64,000 nucleotides of DNA from Streptomyces reniochalinae. Lineage in GTDB: Bacteria > Actinomycetota > Actinomycetes > Streptomycetales > Streptomycetaceae. The DNA is taken from assembly GCF_003323735.1 (NCBI RefSeq), contig NZ_QOIM01000041.1:62001-126000 (forward strand), read 5' to 3'. The notes beneath the pieces were generated by a model. The model did no database searches and was not told the DNA's origin. It saw nothing but the letters and a program-made list of their open reading frames with translations. Made by a program: the position numbers and the translations under genes. Positions 25,349 through 32,299 of this stretch are shown piece by piece (position 1 is the stretch's first letter; every line of letters starts with the position of its first letter).

Positions 25349-26480
25349 GCCCCGTGTCCTCCTTCCCGTCGTCTCCTTCGCCGTCGGCGCTCCGGGCCGG
25401 GTTGGTCTCCGTGTCGGAGCCGGCCGCCACGTGCAGTGTTGTGGTGGTCGTCATGCCCGGGTCTTCACTCGGCGGAGTTTCCTCATCCGTGAGGTCTGGA
25501 CCTGGGGAGGCTGGAGCGGAGCTGCTGCCTGGTGCGCGGGGTGTCCCGTCCGGGGTGGGGATCTCCCCGGGCGGGCGCCAGTGGGGCTCGGGTCGGACGG
25601 TGACCCGGAGCCGTGGGGTGCGGGCCAGACCACAGCCGCGCAGAGCCTCGGCGGCCGCGCCCCGCACCGCCTCCCGCGCGGCGTCCCGCACGCCGAAGCT
25701 CACTGCCGCGTGGACCCGGACCCGGCGGCGCCCGCACCGAACCGCGACGCGGGCGACGCCTTCCACCGCGAAGACAGCGTCTCGCACGAGGGTCGCCACG
25801 GAGGGACGCTCCAGCGTGACGCGTGCCCCCTGGCCGGGAGGGGAGACCGGCAGGAGTCGCCGCAGCCCAGGGGTGAGAGCCAGCCATGCCAGCCACAAGC
25901 CGGCCACGGCGGCCACCGCGCCGCCAACGGCGACGGACGCGTCCCCGGGGCCGTGGCTGGAGAGCCACTCGACAACATTCCTGCGCCAGGGGGACGGGGG
26001 GCGGTCGGACGTGTGTACGGACACCACGTCGGCGAGCAGCACGGCGCACGCCAGCAGCCCCAGCAGAATGAGCAGAGCCATGGGCACTCTCCGCTGCGAC
26101 CACGGTCGCCGCGCCCGGCGCTGCGGCGCGGTGGGCGGTTCTGCGGGCGCGTCGGCCGGCCGACGCGTCAGCCTGTCGGCCGCCGACTGGCTCGCCAGGC
26201 TGCCCACCCGGACCTGGGCCTTGGTCACTGTCAGCCCGGTCAACCGCGCGGTGCGGTGCGTCAGATGCTGCTGCACCCGGGTGCCGGTCTCTTCCAGCGC
26301 CGTCGGATAGGGCAGTGTGACGTCGACGGCGACGTGGGTGCGCTGCCCCTGCACGGAGGCCGACGTGTCCGTGACCTCGACCTGGCCCTTGGGTAGTGCT
26401 TCGGTGGCGGCCCGTTGGGCGATCCGTCGCACCGCGCGGTCGGCGACGGTGGTGGAGCCGCGTCGGCCGGGCTCGATCAC
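25332..26480 (-). CDS. DUF6286 / Asp23-like membrane protein
   Basis: A 382-aa protein. The N-terminal about 115 residues resemble an Asp23/Gls24 domain (ADRAVRRIAQRAATEA, then THVAVDVTLPYPTALEETG). Two membrane helices (about 150-172 and 205-225) and a second Asp23-like DUF6286 segment (VRVHAAVSFGVRDAAREAV) follow, ending in an acidic disordered tail. The GTG start at 26480 overlaps the preceding stop as GTGA and has GGAGG six bases before it. It belongs to the Asp23-DUF2273-like-DUF6286-AmaP operon of the actinobacterial envelope-stress type. Confidence 0.85.
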   Translation of the reverse strand: MIEPGRRGSTTVADRAVRRIAQRAATEALPKGQVEVTDTSASVQGQRTHVAVDVTLPYPTALEETGTRVQQHLTHRTARLTGLTVTKAQVRVGSLASQSAADRLTRRPADAPAEPPTAPQRRARRPWSQRRVPMALLILLGLLACAVLLADVVSVHTSDRPPSPWRRNVVEWLSSHGPGDASVAVGGAVAAVAGLWLAWLALTPGLRRLLPVSPPGQGARVTLERPSVATLVRDAVFAVEGVARVAVRCGRRRVRVHAAVSFGVRDAAREAVRGAAAEALRGCGLARTPRLRVTVRPEPHWRPPGEIPTPDGTPRAPGSSSAPASPGPDLTDEETPPSEDPGMTTTTTLHVAAGSDTETNPARSADGEGDDGKEDTGHEQST

Positions 26481-26689
26481 CGGCGCCTCCGATCGGGGCC
26501 GCGCAGGAACTCCCGCCAGTCGAGGCCGTCGTCCACCATCCGGCCGACCGTGAACCCGATCGCTCCGAGCGCGGCCACCAGCAGGAACGCCCCGAAGCCG
26601 CCGAACCACGCGGCGAACGCCAAGGCCATGCCGACCACCAGGCCGATCAACGCTCCGTTCACCTTGTCTCCCCTCAACTCGTCCGTCAT
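26477..26689 (-). CDS. Small membrane protein, DUF2273-like
   Basis: A 70-aa protein with one long or two tightly packed hydrophobic helices (about 10-48: ALIGLVVGMALAFAAW, then FLLVAALGAIGFTVG) and a basic end (PDRRRR). Size and topology match the small DUF2273 proteins that accompany Asp23 genes. Its stop overlaps the start of the DUF6286 gene by 4 nt, and it follows the Asp23 gene by 91 nt. Confidence 0.85.
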   Translation of the reverse strand: MTDELRGDKVNGALIGLVVGMALAFAAWFGGFGAFLLVAALGAIGFTVGRMVDDGLDWREFLRGPDRRRR

Positions 26690-26780
26690 CGCCCCACGCG
26701 TCCTGCCGACGGCCTCCAGGCCGGGCCACGCCGACCATGGGACCGTGCCGGCCGCCGCGATCGGCAGGAGGCTCTTCGGG

Positions 26781-27275
26781 TCACTCGACGCGGGTGTCCG
26801 AGCCGGTGTCTTCCTCGTCGGGCAGGTGGATGTCGTTGACCGCGACGTTGACCTCGACGACCTCCAGGCCGGTGATGCGCTCCACCGCCGAGATCACGTT
26901 CTCCCGCACGTCGCGGGCGACGTCCATGATCGGGACGCCGTACTCCAGAACCAGGTCGAGATCGATCGCGGTCTGCCGCTCACCGACCTCCACCTTGACG
27001 CCGCGCCCCACGTTGGGACGGCCGCCGGGCACCCGGTCGCGGACTGCGCCGATGGTGCGGGAGAGGCCGCCACCCATGTCCCAGACGCCGGGGATCTCCC
27101 GGGCGGCCATCCCCGAGATCTTGACGACCACGACATCCGCGATCGACGTCTTGCCGCGGGTGGGCGCCGGCTCCGAGGAACCAGGGGCGCCACCGCTCAC
27201 CGTCGTGGAGCCGGGCGTCCTGGCCTGGTTCAGCTTGCTCTCCGCCGGGGTGAGGGTCTTCTGCGGCGTGGTCAT
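26781..27275 (-). CDS. Asp23/Gls24 family envelope stress response protein
   Basis: A 164-aa cytoplasmic protein. After a disordered N-terminus of about 40 residues comes the full Asp23 domain: TSIADVVVVKISGMAAREI, VEVGERQTAIDLDLVLEYG, and VISAVERITGLEVVEVNVAV. Asp23 proteins form a submembrane network linked to cell-wall homeostasis. It is the first gene of the minus-strand group ending with AmaP and is divergent from an ECF sigma gene. Its upstream region shares a sequence motif with the sigma gene's own upstream region. Confidence 0.95.
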   Translation of the reverse strand: MTTPQKTLTPAESKLNQARTPGSTTVSGGAPGSSEPAPTRGKTSIADVVVVKISGMAAREIPGVWDMGGGLSRTIGAVRDRVPGGRPNVGRGVKVEVGERQTAIDLDLVLEYGVPIMDVARDVRENVISAVERITGLEVVEVNVAVNDIHLPDEEDTGSDTRVE

Positions 27276-27320
27276 CGTTGCCTCCTCGATGAGTCGGGAT
27301 CGTGCGTGTCTACTGCTTCC

Positions 27321-27416
27321 GACACACCCGGCGCCGATCCGTTACGCAGATGGAGGAAGAAGAATTTTTGAAAACCGCCGCCGTGAGCGCGTAACGCGAT
27401 CGGGAGTCGGCGTGTC
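27321..27416. promoter_or_regulatory. Divergent promoter region with matching motifs facing the Asp23 and sigma genes
   Basis: Both strands carry the same element. On the plus strand, GCGTAACG-C-GATCGG runs to GTGTCC (27389-27416), before the sigma gene. On the minus strand, GCGTAACG-GATCGG runs to GTGTCG (27347-27321), before the Asp23 gene. GTAAC/GTAACG and GTGTC are 14-15 nt apart, resembling an ECF -35/-10 pair. The arms enclose an A/T-rich core (gaagaatttttgaaaa) and together form an imperfect inverted repeat. The simplest reading is two divergent promoters recognised by the same ECF sigma factor, perhaps the one encoded here. Confidence 0.55.
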
Positions 27417-27448
27417 CAACCCGCAGAGGCGAGTGAAAGGAGCCGCCG

Positions 27449-28033
27449 TTGCCGGGGGATGAGAAGACGAGGCCGCCAGTGGACGCGGAGGGCGCGTTGC
27501 GCGACGCGCTGCTGGCCGTGCGGGCGGGGCAGGGTGATGAGGAAGCCTTCGAGGCCCTCGTACGCCGCTACGCGCCCGCGCTGTTGCGGCTGGCGACACG
27601 GCTGCTCGGCAACCGAGCGGAGGCTGAGGACGCGGTGCAGGAATCATTGGTGAGCGCGTGGCGGAAGCTGCCGGAGTTCCGGCAACAGGCCAGCTTCCAG
27701 ACGTGGATATACCGCATCGTGAGCAACCGCTGTCTCAATGTGCTGCGCAGTCGCAGGCCCCTCACCGGCCTGGACAGCATTCCCGAGCCCGCCGCGCCCG
27801 ACCACCTGGTCTCGCCGGAGCGGTCGGCCGAGTCGCAGGCGGCGGCCAAGGCGCTGTTCGAGGCCCTGGCGCGGCTCTCACCCGAGCAGCGCGTGTGCTG
27901 GGTGCTCAGGGAGATGGACGGGCTGACCCACGAGGAGATCGCGGAGACGGTCGGTATCCGTCCCGAGGCGGTTCGGGGGCGGGTTTTCCGCGCGCGGCGC
28001 TGTCTGACGGAGGCGATGGGCGCATGGCGATAA
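27449..28033 (+). CDS. ECF-type RNA polymerase sigma factor
   Basis: A 194-aa sigma-70 family protein with region 2 (about 28-98: EEAFEALVRRYAPALLRLAT, AEDAVQESLVSAWRKL, SFQTWIYRIVSNRCLN) and region 4 (about 135-190: LSPEQRVCWVLREMDGLTHE, then GIRPEAVRGRVFRARRCL). The start is TTG, supported by AAGGAG seven bases upstream. It overlaps by 10 nt with the next gene, a zinc-motif/Asp23 protein that is its likely anti-sigma factor. The divergent Asp23 operon shares a promoter-like motif with it, so it may control both directions. Confidence 0.93.
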   Translation: MPGDEKTRPPVDAEGALRDALLAVRAGQGDEEAFEALVRRYAPALLRLATRLLGNRAEAEDAVQESLVSAWRKLPEFRQQASFQTWIYRIVSNRCLNVLRSRRPLTGLDSIPEPAAPDHLVSPERSAESQAAAKALFEALARLSPEQRVCWVLREMDGLTHEEIAETVGIRPEAVRGRVFRARRCLTEAMGAWR

Positions 28034-28872
28034 ACGACGAGACCCGTCCGGCGTACGGGACGGACGGAATCCAGGACGAGCTCCTCCCGCAGGAGGGGGG
28101 CGCTCCGGCAGGAGCGATCAGTCCGGCAGAAGTTCCCACCAGGGGCGAAGAGGATGCCGCTATGGAGGAGACCGAGGACGAGGGGGTTGATGAGCGGCTG
28201 CCGTGCGGCCGGCTGCTCTCGGAGGTGTGGGAAGCGGAGGACCAGGGGACGGGCGACCCGCATCTGTACGAGTGCCCGCACTGTTCCGCAGCGCGTGCGG
28301 AGCTCGGTCTGCTCGGTGACACGGTGCGGGACGTGCTCGCCTCGGAGCCGGACGACAGAGACGGGCAGGGGTGGGACACCACGGCGCTGACCGCGCGGGT
28401 CATGGACGTGGTGCGGCTGGAGCTGCGCCCCGGGCGCCCCCTCCCGCTGGGGGAGACCTCCGAGGACCTGTGGATCATGGAGGCGGCCGCGGCGAAGACG
28501 GTGCGGGCTGCGGCCGAGTCCTTGGCAGGGGTACACGCGGGAGCCTGCCGCATCGGCCCGCCACCGGAGCAGTTCGTCCCCGCCCGGCCGACGGAGGAGC
28601 GGCGCCGCCCGACCCACGTGGAGCTGGAGGTGGCCGTCTCCGATCTCGCTCCGTTGTGGGAGGTGGCCGACGGGGTGCGTGAGCGGGTGCGCATGGCGGT
28701 GGACCACGAGCTGGGGATGGATGTCGCCGCCATCGACATCCGGATCACCGACATCTACGCCGACGAGGACGACGACGAGGAGATAGGCATGCCGGGCCGG
28801 CCGGGTCACGGGAGGAGTGGGTCGGGGCGGGCCCCGGCCGGTGGCTGGGAGGTGACTCTCGATGACCGGTGA
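28024..28872 (+). CDS. Zinc-finger anti-sigma-like protein fused to an Asp23/Gls24 domain
   Basis: A 282-aa protein. An acidic N-terminus (1-58) precedes LPCGRLLSEVWE and then H80-x3-C84-x2-C87 (HLYECPHC), the zinc-binding anti-sigma (ZAS) signature. Residues about 95-180 are a helical linker. The C-terminal part (about 200-255: THVELEVAVSDLAPLWEVAD, then GMDVAAIDIRITDIYAD) is an Asp23-like domain. The ATG lies inside the end of the sigma gene (10-nt overlap), strong evidence of coupled expression. It is inferred to bind the ECF factor and to connect it to the Asp23 network; there is no membrane segment. Confidence 0.85.
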   Translation: MAINDETRPAYGTDGIQDELLPQEGGAPAGAISPAEVPTRGEEDAAMEETEDEGVDERLPCGRLLSEVWEAEDQGTGDPHLYECPHCSAARAELGLLGDTVRDVLASEPDDRDGQGWDTTALTARVMDVVRLELRPGRPLPLGETSEDLWIMEAAAAKTVRAAAESLAGVHAGACRIGPPPEQFVPARPTEERRRPTHVELEVAVSDLAPLWEVADGVRERVRMAVDHELGMDVAAIDIRITDIYADEDDDEEIGMPGRPGHGRSGSGRAPAGGWEVTLDDR

Positions 28873-29197
28873 CGAACGGGAGCAGCGCGTCGCGGCCGCG
28901 GCGGCAGCCGCTCTCCAGGTGCAGGGTGTCGCTTTTCTGAAACCTGGCCTGGCAGGCAGGCTGCGGGCCTCCGCCTCGGCTCTCGCCAGAACGGGGAGGG
29001 GCCCGGACCGTCGCCGGACCGACCCGGCGGCGGGTGTCCGGGTGCGCCAGGGCACGCCGTGGACGGCGGAGGTGCACATTGTGCTGCAACGTGGTCACCG
29101 GGCGTTGGACGTCACGCGGGCGGTGCGGTCCGCGGTGGCGGATTCCTTCGGCGAAACCCCGGTGCGTGTCACCGTCACGGTCTCCGGAATGGTCTGA
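28862..29197 (+). CDS. Small Asp23-like protein
   Basis: A 111-aa protein overlapping the previous gene by 11 nt. The N-terminal EQRVAAAAAAALQVQGVAF helix and the AEVHIVLQRGHRALDVTRAV / SFGETPVRVTVTVSGM half are like the Asp23 fold, preceded by a basic loop (RTGRGPDRRRT). It is the third Asp23-type protein of the cluster and closes the sigma operon. A strong hairpin lies about 100 nt downstream. Confidence 0.75.
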   Translation: MTGDEREQRVAAAAAAALQVQGVAFLKPGLAGRLRASASALARTGRGPDRRRTDPAAGVRVRQGTPWTAEVHIVLQRGHRALDVTRAVRSAVADSFGETPVRVTVTVSGMV

Positions 29198-29297
29198 CCT
29201 CTCTCAGCCCCGCAGGGGCCGATGCATGAAGACGGAGGCGCCGGGTAACTGACCCTGCATCCGTTCGAGCGTTCACGCGGGGCACCGTTCGACGGGC

Positions 29298-29330
29298 GGC
29301 GTGGTAGCACGCTTTGCGTACTACCACGCC
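29298..29330 (+). terminator. Strong hairpin downstream of the sigma/anti-sigma operon
   Basis: GGCGTGGTAG (29298-29307) pairs perfectly with CTACCACGCC (29321-29330). Inside, ACGC-TTT-GCGT continues the stem past one C/A mismatch, giving a 14-bp hairpin with a TTT loop. It sits 100 nt after the Asp23-like gene and 77 nt before the HATPase gene. A terminator is the most likely role; an operator or mRNA processing site is possible. Confidence 0.65.
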
Positions 29331-29406
29331 GAGGAGAGGAAAGACCCCCACATTCGCGGGGACCGGCCGTTTCCACGGTGAGCGTCCGCGAAGACGGGAG
29401 ACAGAC

Positions 29407-29835
29407 ATGGATCAGGCAACAGCCCTTCAGGACGAGGAGGAGCGAAATCTTCCGGCGGCCATGGCACAGACCGCTTATGTGAGCAGCAGTTTCGAGGCCC
29501 GTCAGCTCACCCGGGATTTCCTCACCACTCTCGTTCCGCGGCCCTCGCAGGAGACCACGGAGACATTCCTGCTGGTGGTATCCGAGCTGGTGACCAACGC
29601 ACTACGGTACGGGAACGGAGTCACGGACTTCCAATTGGGAGCCACGTGCGACACCCTCACGATCGACGTGGGGGATTCCAATTCCGCGCTCCCGAGGGAG
29701 CGAACCCCGGGGAGCCTTGAGGGCGGGGAAAACGGAGGGTTCGGTTGGCCCATCATCCGCCACCTGGCCCACGACATCACCATTCGGCTGCGTCGTAACA
29801 ATGGGAAGATCATTCACGCGGGTATTCCGATGTGA
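29407..29835 (+). CDS. ATP-binding (HATPase_c) anti-sigma regulatory protein, RsbW/SpoIIAB-like
   Basis: A 142-aa protein. The GHKL ATPase motifs are visible: the N box in VVSELVTNALRYGNGV (about 55-70), the D box in LTIDVGDSN and a G-rich lid at ENGGFGWPIIRHLAHD (about 113-128). Proteins of this type bind sigma factors or phosphorylate STAS proteins. The ATG at 29407 follows GGGAGACAGAC. A STAS antagonist and a SpoIIE phosphatase lie 6-8 kb away in the same cluster and would complete a partner-switching set, although there is no direct operon link. Confidence 0.88.
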   Translation: MDQATALQDEEERNLPAAMAQTAYVSSSFEARQLTRDFLTTLVPRPSQETTETFLLVVSELVTNALRYGNGVTDFQLGATCDTLTIDVGDSNSALPRERTPGSLEGGENGGFGWPIIRHLAHDITIRLRRNNGKIIHAGIPM

Positions 29836-29952
29836 GGAGACGCTGAGAGCCTGCGGGGATCGCCCGGGGGTGGCGGCACTGGCCACCGTGATGTCCTGCG
29901 AAGCCGGATGCGGCTCGGCGAAGCGGCTACGCGGGTGAGGGTGGTACGGGAA

Positions 29953-30468
29953 ATGCATGGTGTACGGGGAATCGACCACGTCGGAGTGACCGTTCCCGAT
30001 ATCGAGGCCGCAACGGAATTCTTCGTTCGGGCGCTCGGGGCCGAGAAGCTGTATGACACGCTGCCGCGGGAGGAAGGGCCCAAGGGAGGCGAGGAGACCG
30101 TGCGGCGTCTGGGGGTACCACCAGGCACCGAGCAGGTGGCCATGCGGATGCTGCGGCTGCCGCGCGGTCCGGGTCTGGAGTTGTTCGAGTTCCGGGGTCC
30201 CCGCCGGCGGGGAGCGGTGGTTCCGAGTGATCTGGGCTGGCAGCATCTGGCCTGCTACGTCGAGGATCTGCCCGCCGCATGTGAGGCCGTGCGCGGGGCG
30301 GGCGGGACCGTGCTGGGCGAGCCTCGTCCGTTGCCGGGCCCGGAGGCCGGTCCGCGCAACCGGTTCCTCTACTGCCGCACTCCGTGGGGGAGCACTCTGG
30401 AACTGCTGACCTACCCCGATCCCATGCCTTACGAGGACACCACCGAGTTGCGTCGCTGGCGTCCGTAG
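29953..30468 (+). CDS. VOC family (glyoxalase-like) protein
   Basis: A 171-aa protein with two beta-alpha-beta-beta-beta modules of the vicinal oxygen chelate fold. The first begins VRGIDHVGVTVPDIEAATEF, with the metal-ligand His. The second begins GWQHLACYVEDLPAACEAV and ends RFLYCRTPWGSTLELLTYP, with the conserved Glu. The activity (dioxygenase, lyase or resistance protein) cannot be told. The ATG at 29953 lacks a strong ribosome binding site; a GTG 15 nt upstream is an alternative. It is followed by a long repeat block. Confidence 0.85.
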   Translation: MHGVRGIDHVGVTVPDIEAATEFFVRALGAEKLYDTLPREEGPKGGEETVRRLGVPPGTEQVAMRMLRLPRGPGLELFEFRGPRRRGAVVPSDLGWQHLACYVEDLPAACEAVRGAGGTVLGEPRPLPGPEAGPRNRFLYCRTPWGSTLELLTYPDPMPYEDTTELRRWRP

Positions 30469-30702
30469 AGCTCTCGCGTGGCGGCGCGCGGCTGGGCTCG
30501 TGGGGGCACACGCGCTCTCGCGGCGTCGTCATCGATCGCTGGCGTCCCCTTCTACGAATCGGACCGGAGCGTGCCGACGCTCGGCACGGCGGGAGGGAAA
30601 ACTTGAGGCCGACCCGGGCAGGCTGCGCGTCGGCCTCCGCCTTGACTTCGGCCTGACTTGGCCAGTCGCGTTTTCCGGTCGCGGGCCGGTCAGAGCGGGC
30701 GT

Positions 30703-31066
30703 CTCGTGGTTGTCGGCCGGGCCCGAGTTGGCTTCTGCGGGTTGTGGGCTCGGTCCGGATATGCGGCTCGTGGTCGTGCGGCCGGCTTCGAGTTGGGTTT
30801 CTGCGGGTTGCGGGTTGCGGGTTGCGGGTTGCGGGTTGCGGGTTGCGGGTTGCGGGTTGCCGGGTGCGGGTCGCGGGCTCGGATCGGGTACGCGGTTCGT
30901 GGTCGTGCGGCTGGTTCGAGCTGGGCTGTGTGGGGTGTGGGCCCGGAACGGACAGGCGACTCGCGGCCGTGCGGCCAGTACGGGCAGGAATCTCCCGGTC
31001 GTCGCCCGGTTCGAGCCGGGCTCTGCCGGGAGTCGGCCGGAGCCGGGCACGCGGCTTCTGGTCGTC
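30703..31066. repeat. Degenerate tandem repeat with a period of about 64 nt
   Basis: Copies of a unit beginning CTCGTGGTCGTGCGGCCGG and continuing through TCGAGTTGGG start near 30703, 30767, 30896 and 30960, each 64 nt or about twice 64 nt apart. Partial copies occur near 30992 and 31055. The interval 30767-30896 is lengthened by an expanded 7-nt repeat. As 64 is not a multiple of three, a coding repeat is unlikely. Confidence 0.7.
30802..30857. repeat. Perfect 7-nt tandem repeat, eight copies of TGCGGGT
   Basis: TGCGGGT is repeated eight times without a mismatch inside one unit of the larger 64-nt repeat. This looks like slipped-strand expansion and is a candidate variable-number locus. Confidence 0.9.
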
Positions 31067-31117
31067 AGCCTGTACGGGACGGGCGATTCCCGGCTCGGTC
31101 CAGGCGCACCAACGCTC

Positions 31118-31165
31118 GGCCTGTTGGCCTGTTGGCCTGTCGGCCTGTCGGCCTGTCGGCCTGTG
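31118..31165. repeat. 8-nt tandem repeat, six copies of GGCCTGTY
   Basis: Six consecutive copies of GGCCTGT followed by T, T, C, C, C, G. The last is followed by a ccggcc that could pair with the ggcc units. Confidence 0.88.
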
Positions 31166-31228
31166 CCGGCCAGGGGCCAGGGGTTAGGCAGCCGACCAGT
31201 CGGACAGTCGGGTGCCGGTCGGCCCGGT

Positions 31229-31256
31229 CGGCCCGGTCGGCTGGTCGACCGGGCCG
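31229..31256 (-). terminator. Terminator of the formate dehydrogenase operon
   Basis: CGGCCCGGTCG (31229-31239) and CGACCGGGCCG (31246-31256) form a perfect 11-bp stem with a 6-nt loop. It is 20 nt beyond the stop codon of the minus-strand nrfD-like gene, a typical position for a factor-independent terminator, although there is no T-tract. Confidence 0.65.
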
Positions 31257-31276
31257 TGGCCGGTTGGTGATCCGGG

Positions 31277-32299
31277 TCAGGTGGGTTCGGTGGGGGGTGC
31301 GTGGTTGTGGTCCGTCGACGGGGTGGCCATGGTGGCCTGGGCGGCCTCGCGGGCGCGGAGTCGTTCCCGCTGCGGTACCACGGTGTATTTCGGATCGGCC
31401 AGTGCCGCGCGGCCTGCGTGGAAGACTCCCAGGCGGGTGCAGACCGATCCGGCGAGCAGGGCCGCCCCGCTCATCGCCGCCAGGCCGCGGTTGCGGCCGC
31501 CCGCCGCGGCGCCGGCCAGTGCCCCGGCCGCGGTGAGCACCTTCGCGGAGCGCATCAGCCGTCCCGCGAGCCCCTTGCGGTAGGTCTCGGCGACGATGCC
31601 CAGCCGGGACTCCAGCCGGTGGGTCGCGGCGGCCTCCAGCCCGGCGCCGAAGAGGGCGGCGTGCCGGGCGGGTCGGTTCTCCCGCAGGGGCGCGGTCAGT
31701 AGCGCTGTGCCGGCCGCGGCGGCGGTGGCCGACCCGGCGAAGACGAAGGGCAGTTCGCGGTAGCCGTCGTGCCAGGCGGGCGCCGCCGTGTCGGAGGCCA
31801 GTACGGCCGTGTAGGTGGCGACGGCGGGCCCGAGCAGTGCCGCGCCCGCGGTGGCGGCGTGCCCGGCGCGTGGCAGGACGCCTGTCAGGTCCGAGACGGC
31901 GGCGGCGCCGGCCAGCGGGCCGTAGGCGGCCAGCAGCCAGGAGCCGACGCTCATGGGGGAGGTCGGTTTGAGGACGCGCAGCATGTTGGCGAATCTGGCG
32001 GGTTTGCCGAGGTCGTGGATGAGGGCCGCGGCGGAGCCCGCGATGGCCACCGTGGAGGTGATCTTCATGGAGCGCGCCATCACGGGCCGCTGTGTCGCCG
32101 TGGCTCCGGCGGCCAGCAGCGAGCCGGCTCCGGCGAGTCCGCCGAGGAAGAAGTAGCCGCCGATGTTGAGGGGTTTCCACTCGGGGGTGTTGAGGATGGG
32201 TTTGCCGTAGTAGGAGGTGAACTCCGCGTCGGGGACGACCGTTTGTTCGCCTCGGCGCTTGCGGCGCCGCTTGCCGCCGTTGAGCGGGGCCGTCGTCAT
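31277..32299 (-). CDS. NrfD-type membrane subunit of formate dehydrogenase
   Basis: A 340-aa membrane protein. The segment PLNIGGYFFLGGLAGAGSLL (about 40-60) is the conserved first helix of NrfD/PsrC proteins, and about seven further Ala-rich helices follow, with SARSMKIT/HDLGKPARFANMLR-type loops. It should be the quinone-reactive membrane anchor for the two upstream subunits. The ATG overlaps the stop of the iron-sulfur subunit gene (ATGA) and has AAGGAGG six bases upstream. The C-terminal tail is basic and then Pro/His-rich. It is the last gene of the operon. Confidence 0.9.
   Translation of the reverse strand: MTTAPLNGGKRRRKRRGEQTVVPDAEFTSYYGKPILNTPEWKPLNIGGYFFLGGLAGAGSLLAAGATATQRPVMARSMKITSTVAIAGSAAALIHDLGKPARFANMLRVLKPTSPMSVGSWLLAAYGPLAGAAAVSDLTGVLPRAGHAATAGAALLGPAVATYTAVLASDTAAPAWHDGYRELPFVFAGSATAAAAGTALLTAPLRENRPARHAALFGAGLEAAATHRLESRLGIVAETYRKGLAGRLMRSAKVLTAAGALAGAAAGGRNRGLAAMSGAALLAGSVCTRLGVFHAGRAALADPKYTVVPQRERLRAREAAQATMATPSTDHNHAPPTEPT

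Larger units (their letters stand above)
30469..31276. other. Gene-free repeat block between the VOC gene and the formate dehydrogenase operon
   Basis: About 800 nt without a supportable gene. The frames open here read Arg/Gly/Pro-rich or Pro-Gln-Pro-Ala repeats caused by the underlying DNA repeats. It contains a degenerate 64-nt tandem repeat, an expanded 7-nt repeat, an 8-nt repeat, a 9-nt repeat (ccggtcggc three times, 31215-31241) and a terminator hairpin, each listed separately. Confidence 0.8.

Noticed and set aside
30529..31050. Minus-strand open frame in the repeat block giving Pro-Gln-Pro-Ala repeats
   Set aside because: The protein repeats follow from 7-nt and 64-nt DNA repeats, which do not keep frame; no start signal.
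30703..31066. Tandem repeats considered as a CRISPR array
   Set aside because: Units are contiguous and degenerate with no unique spacers of constant length, and no cas genes are present.
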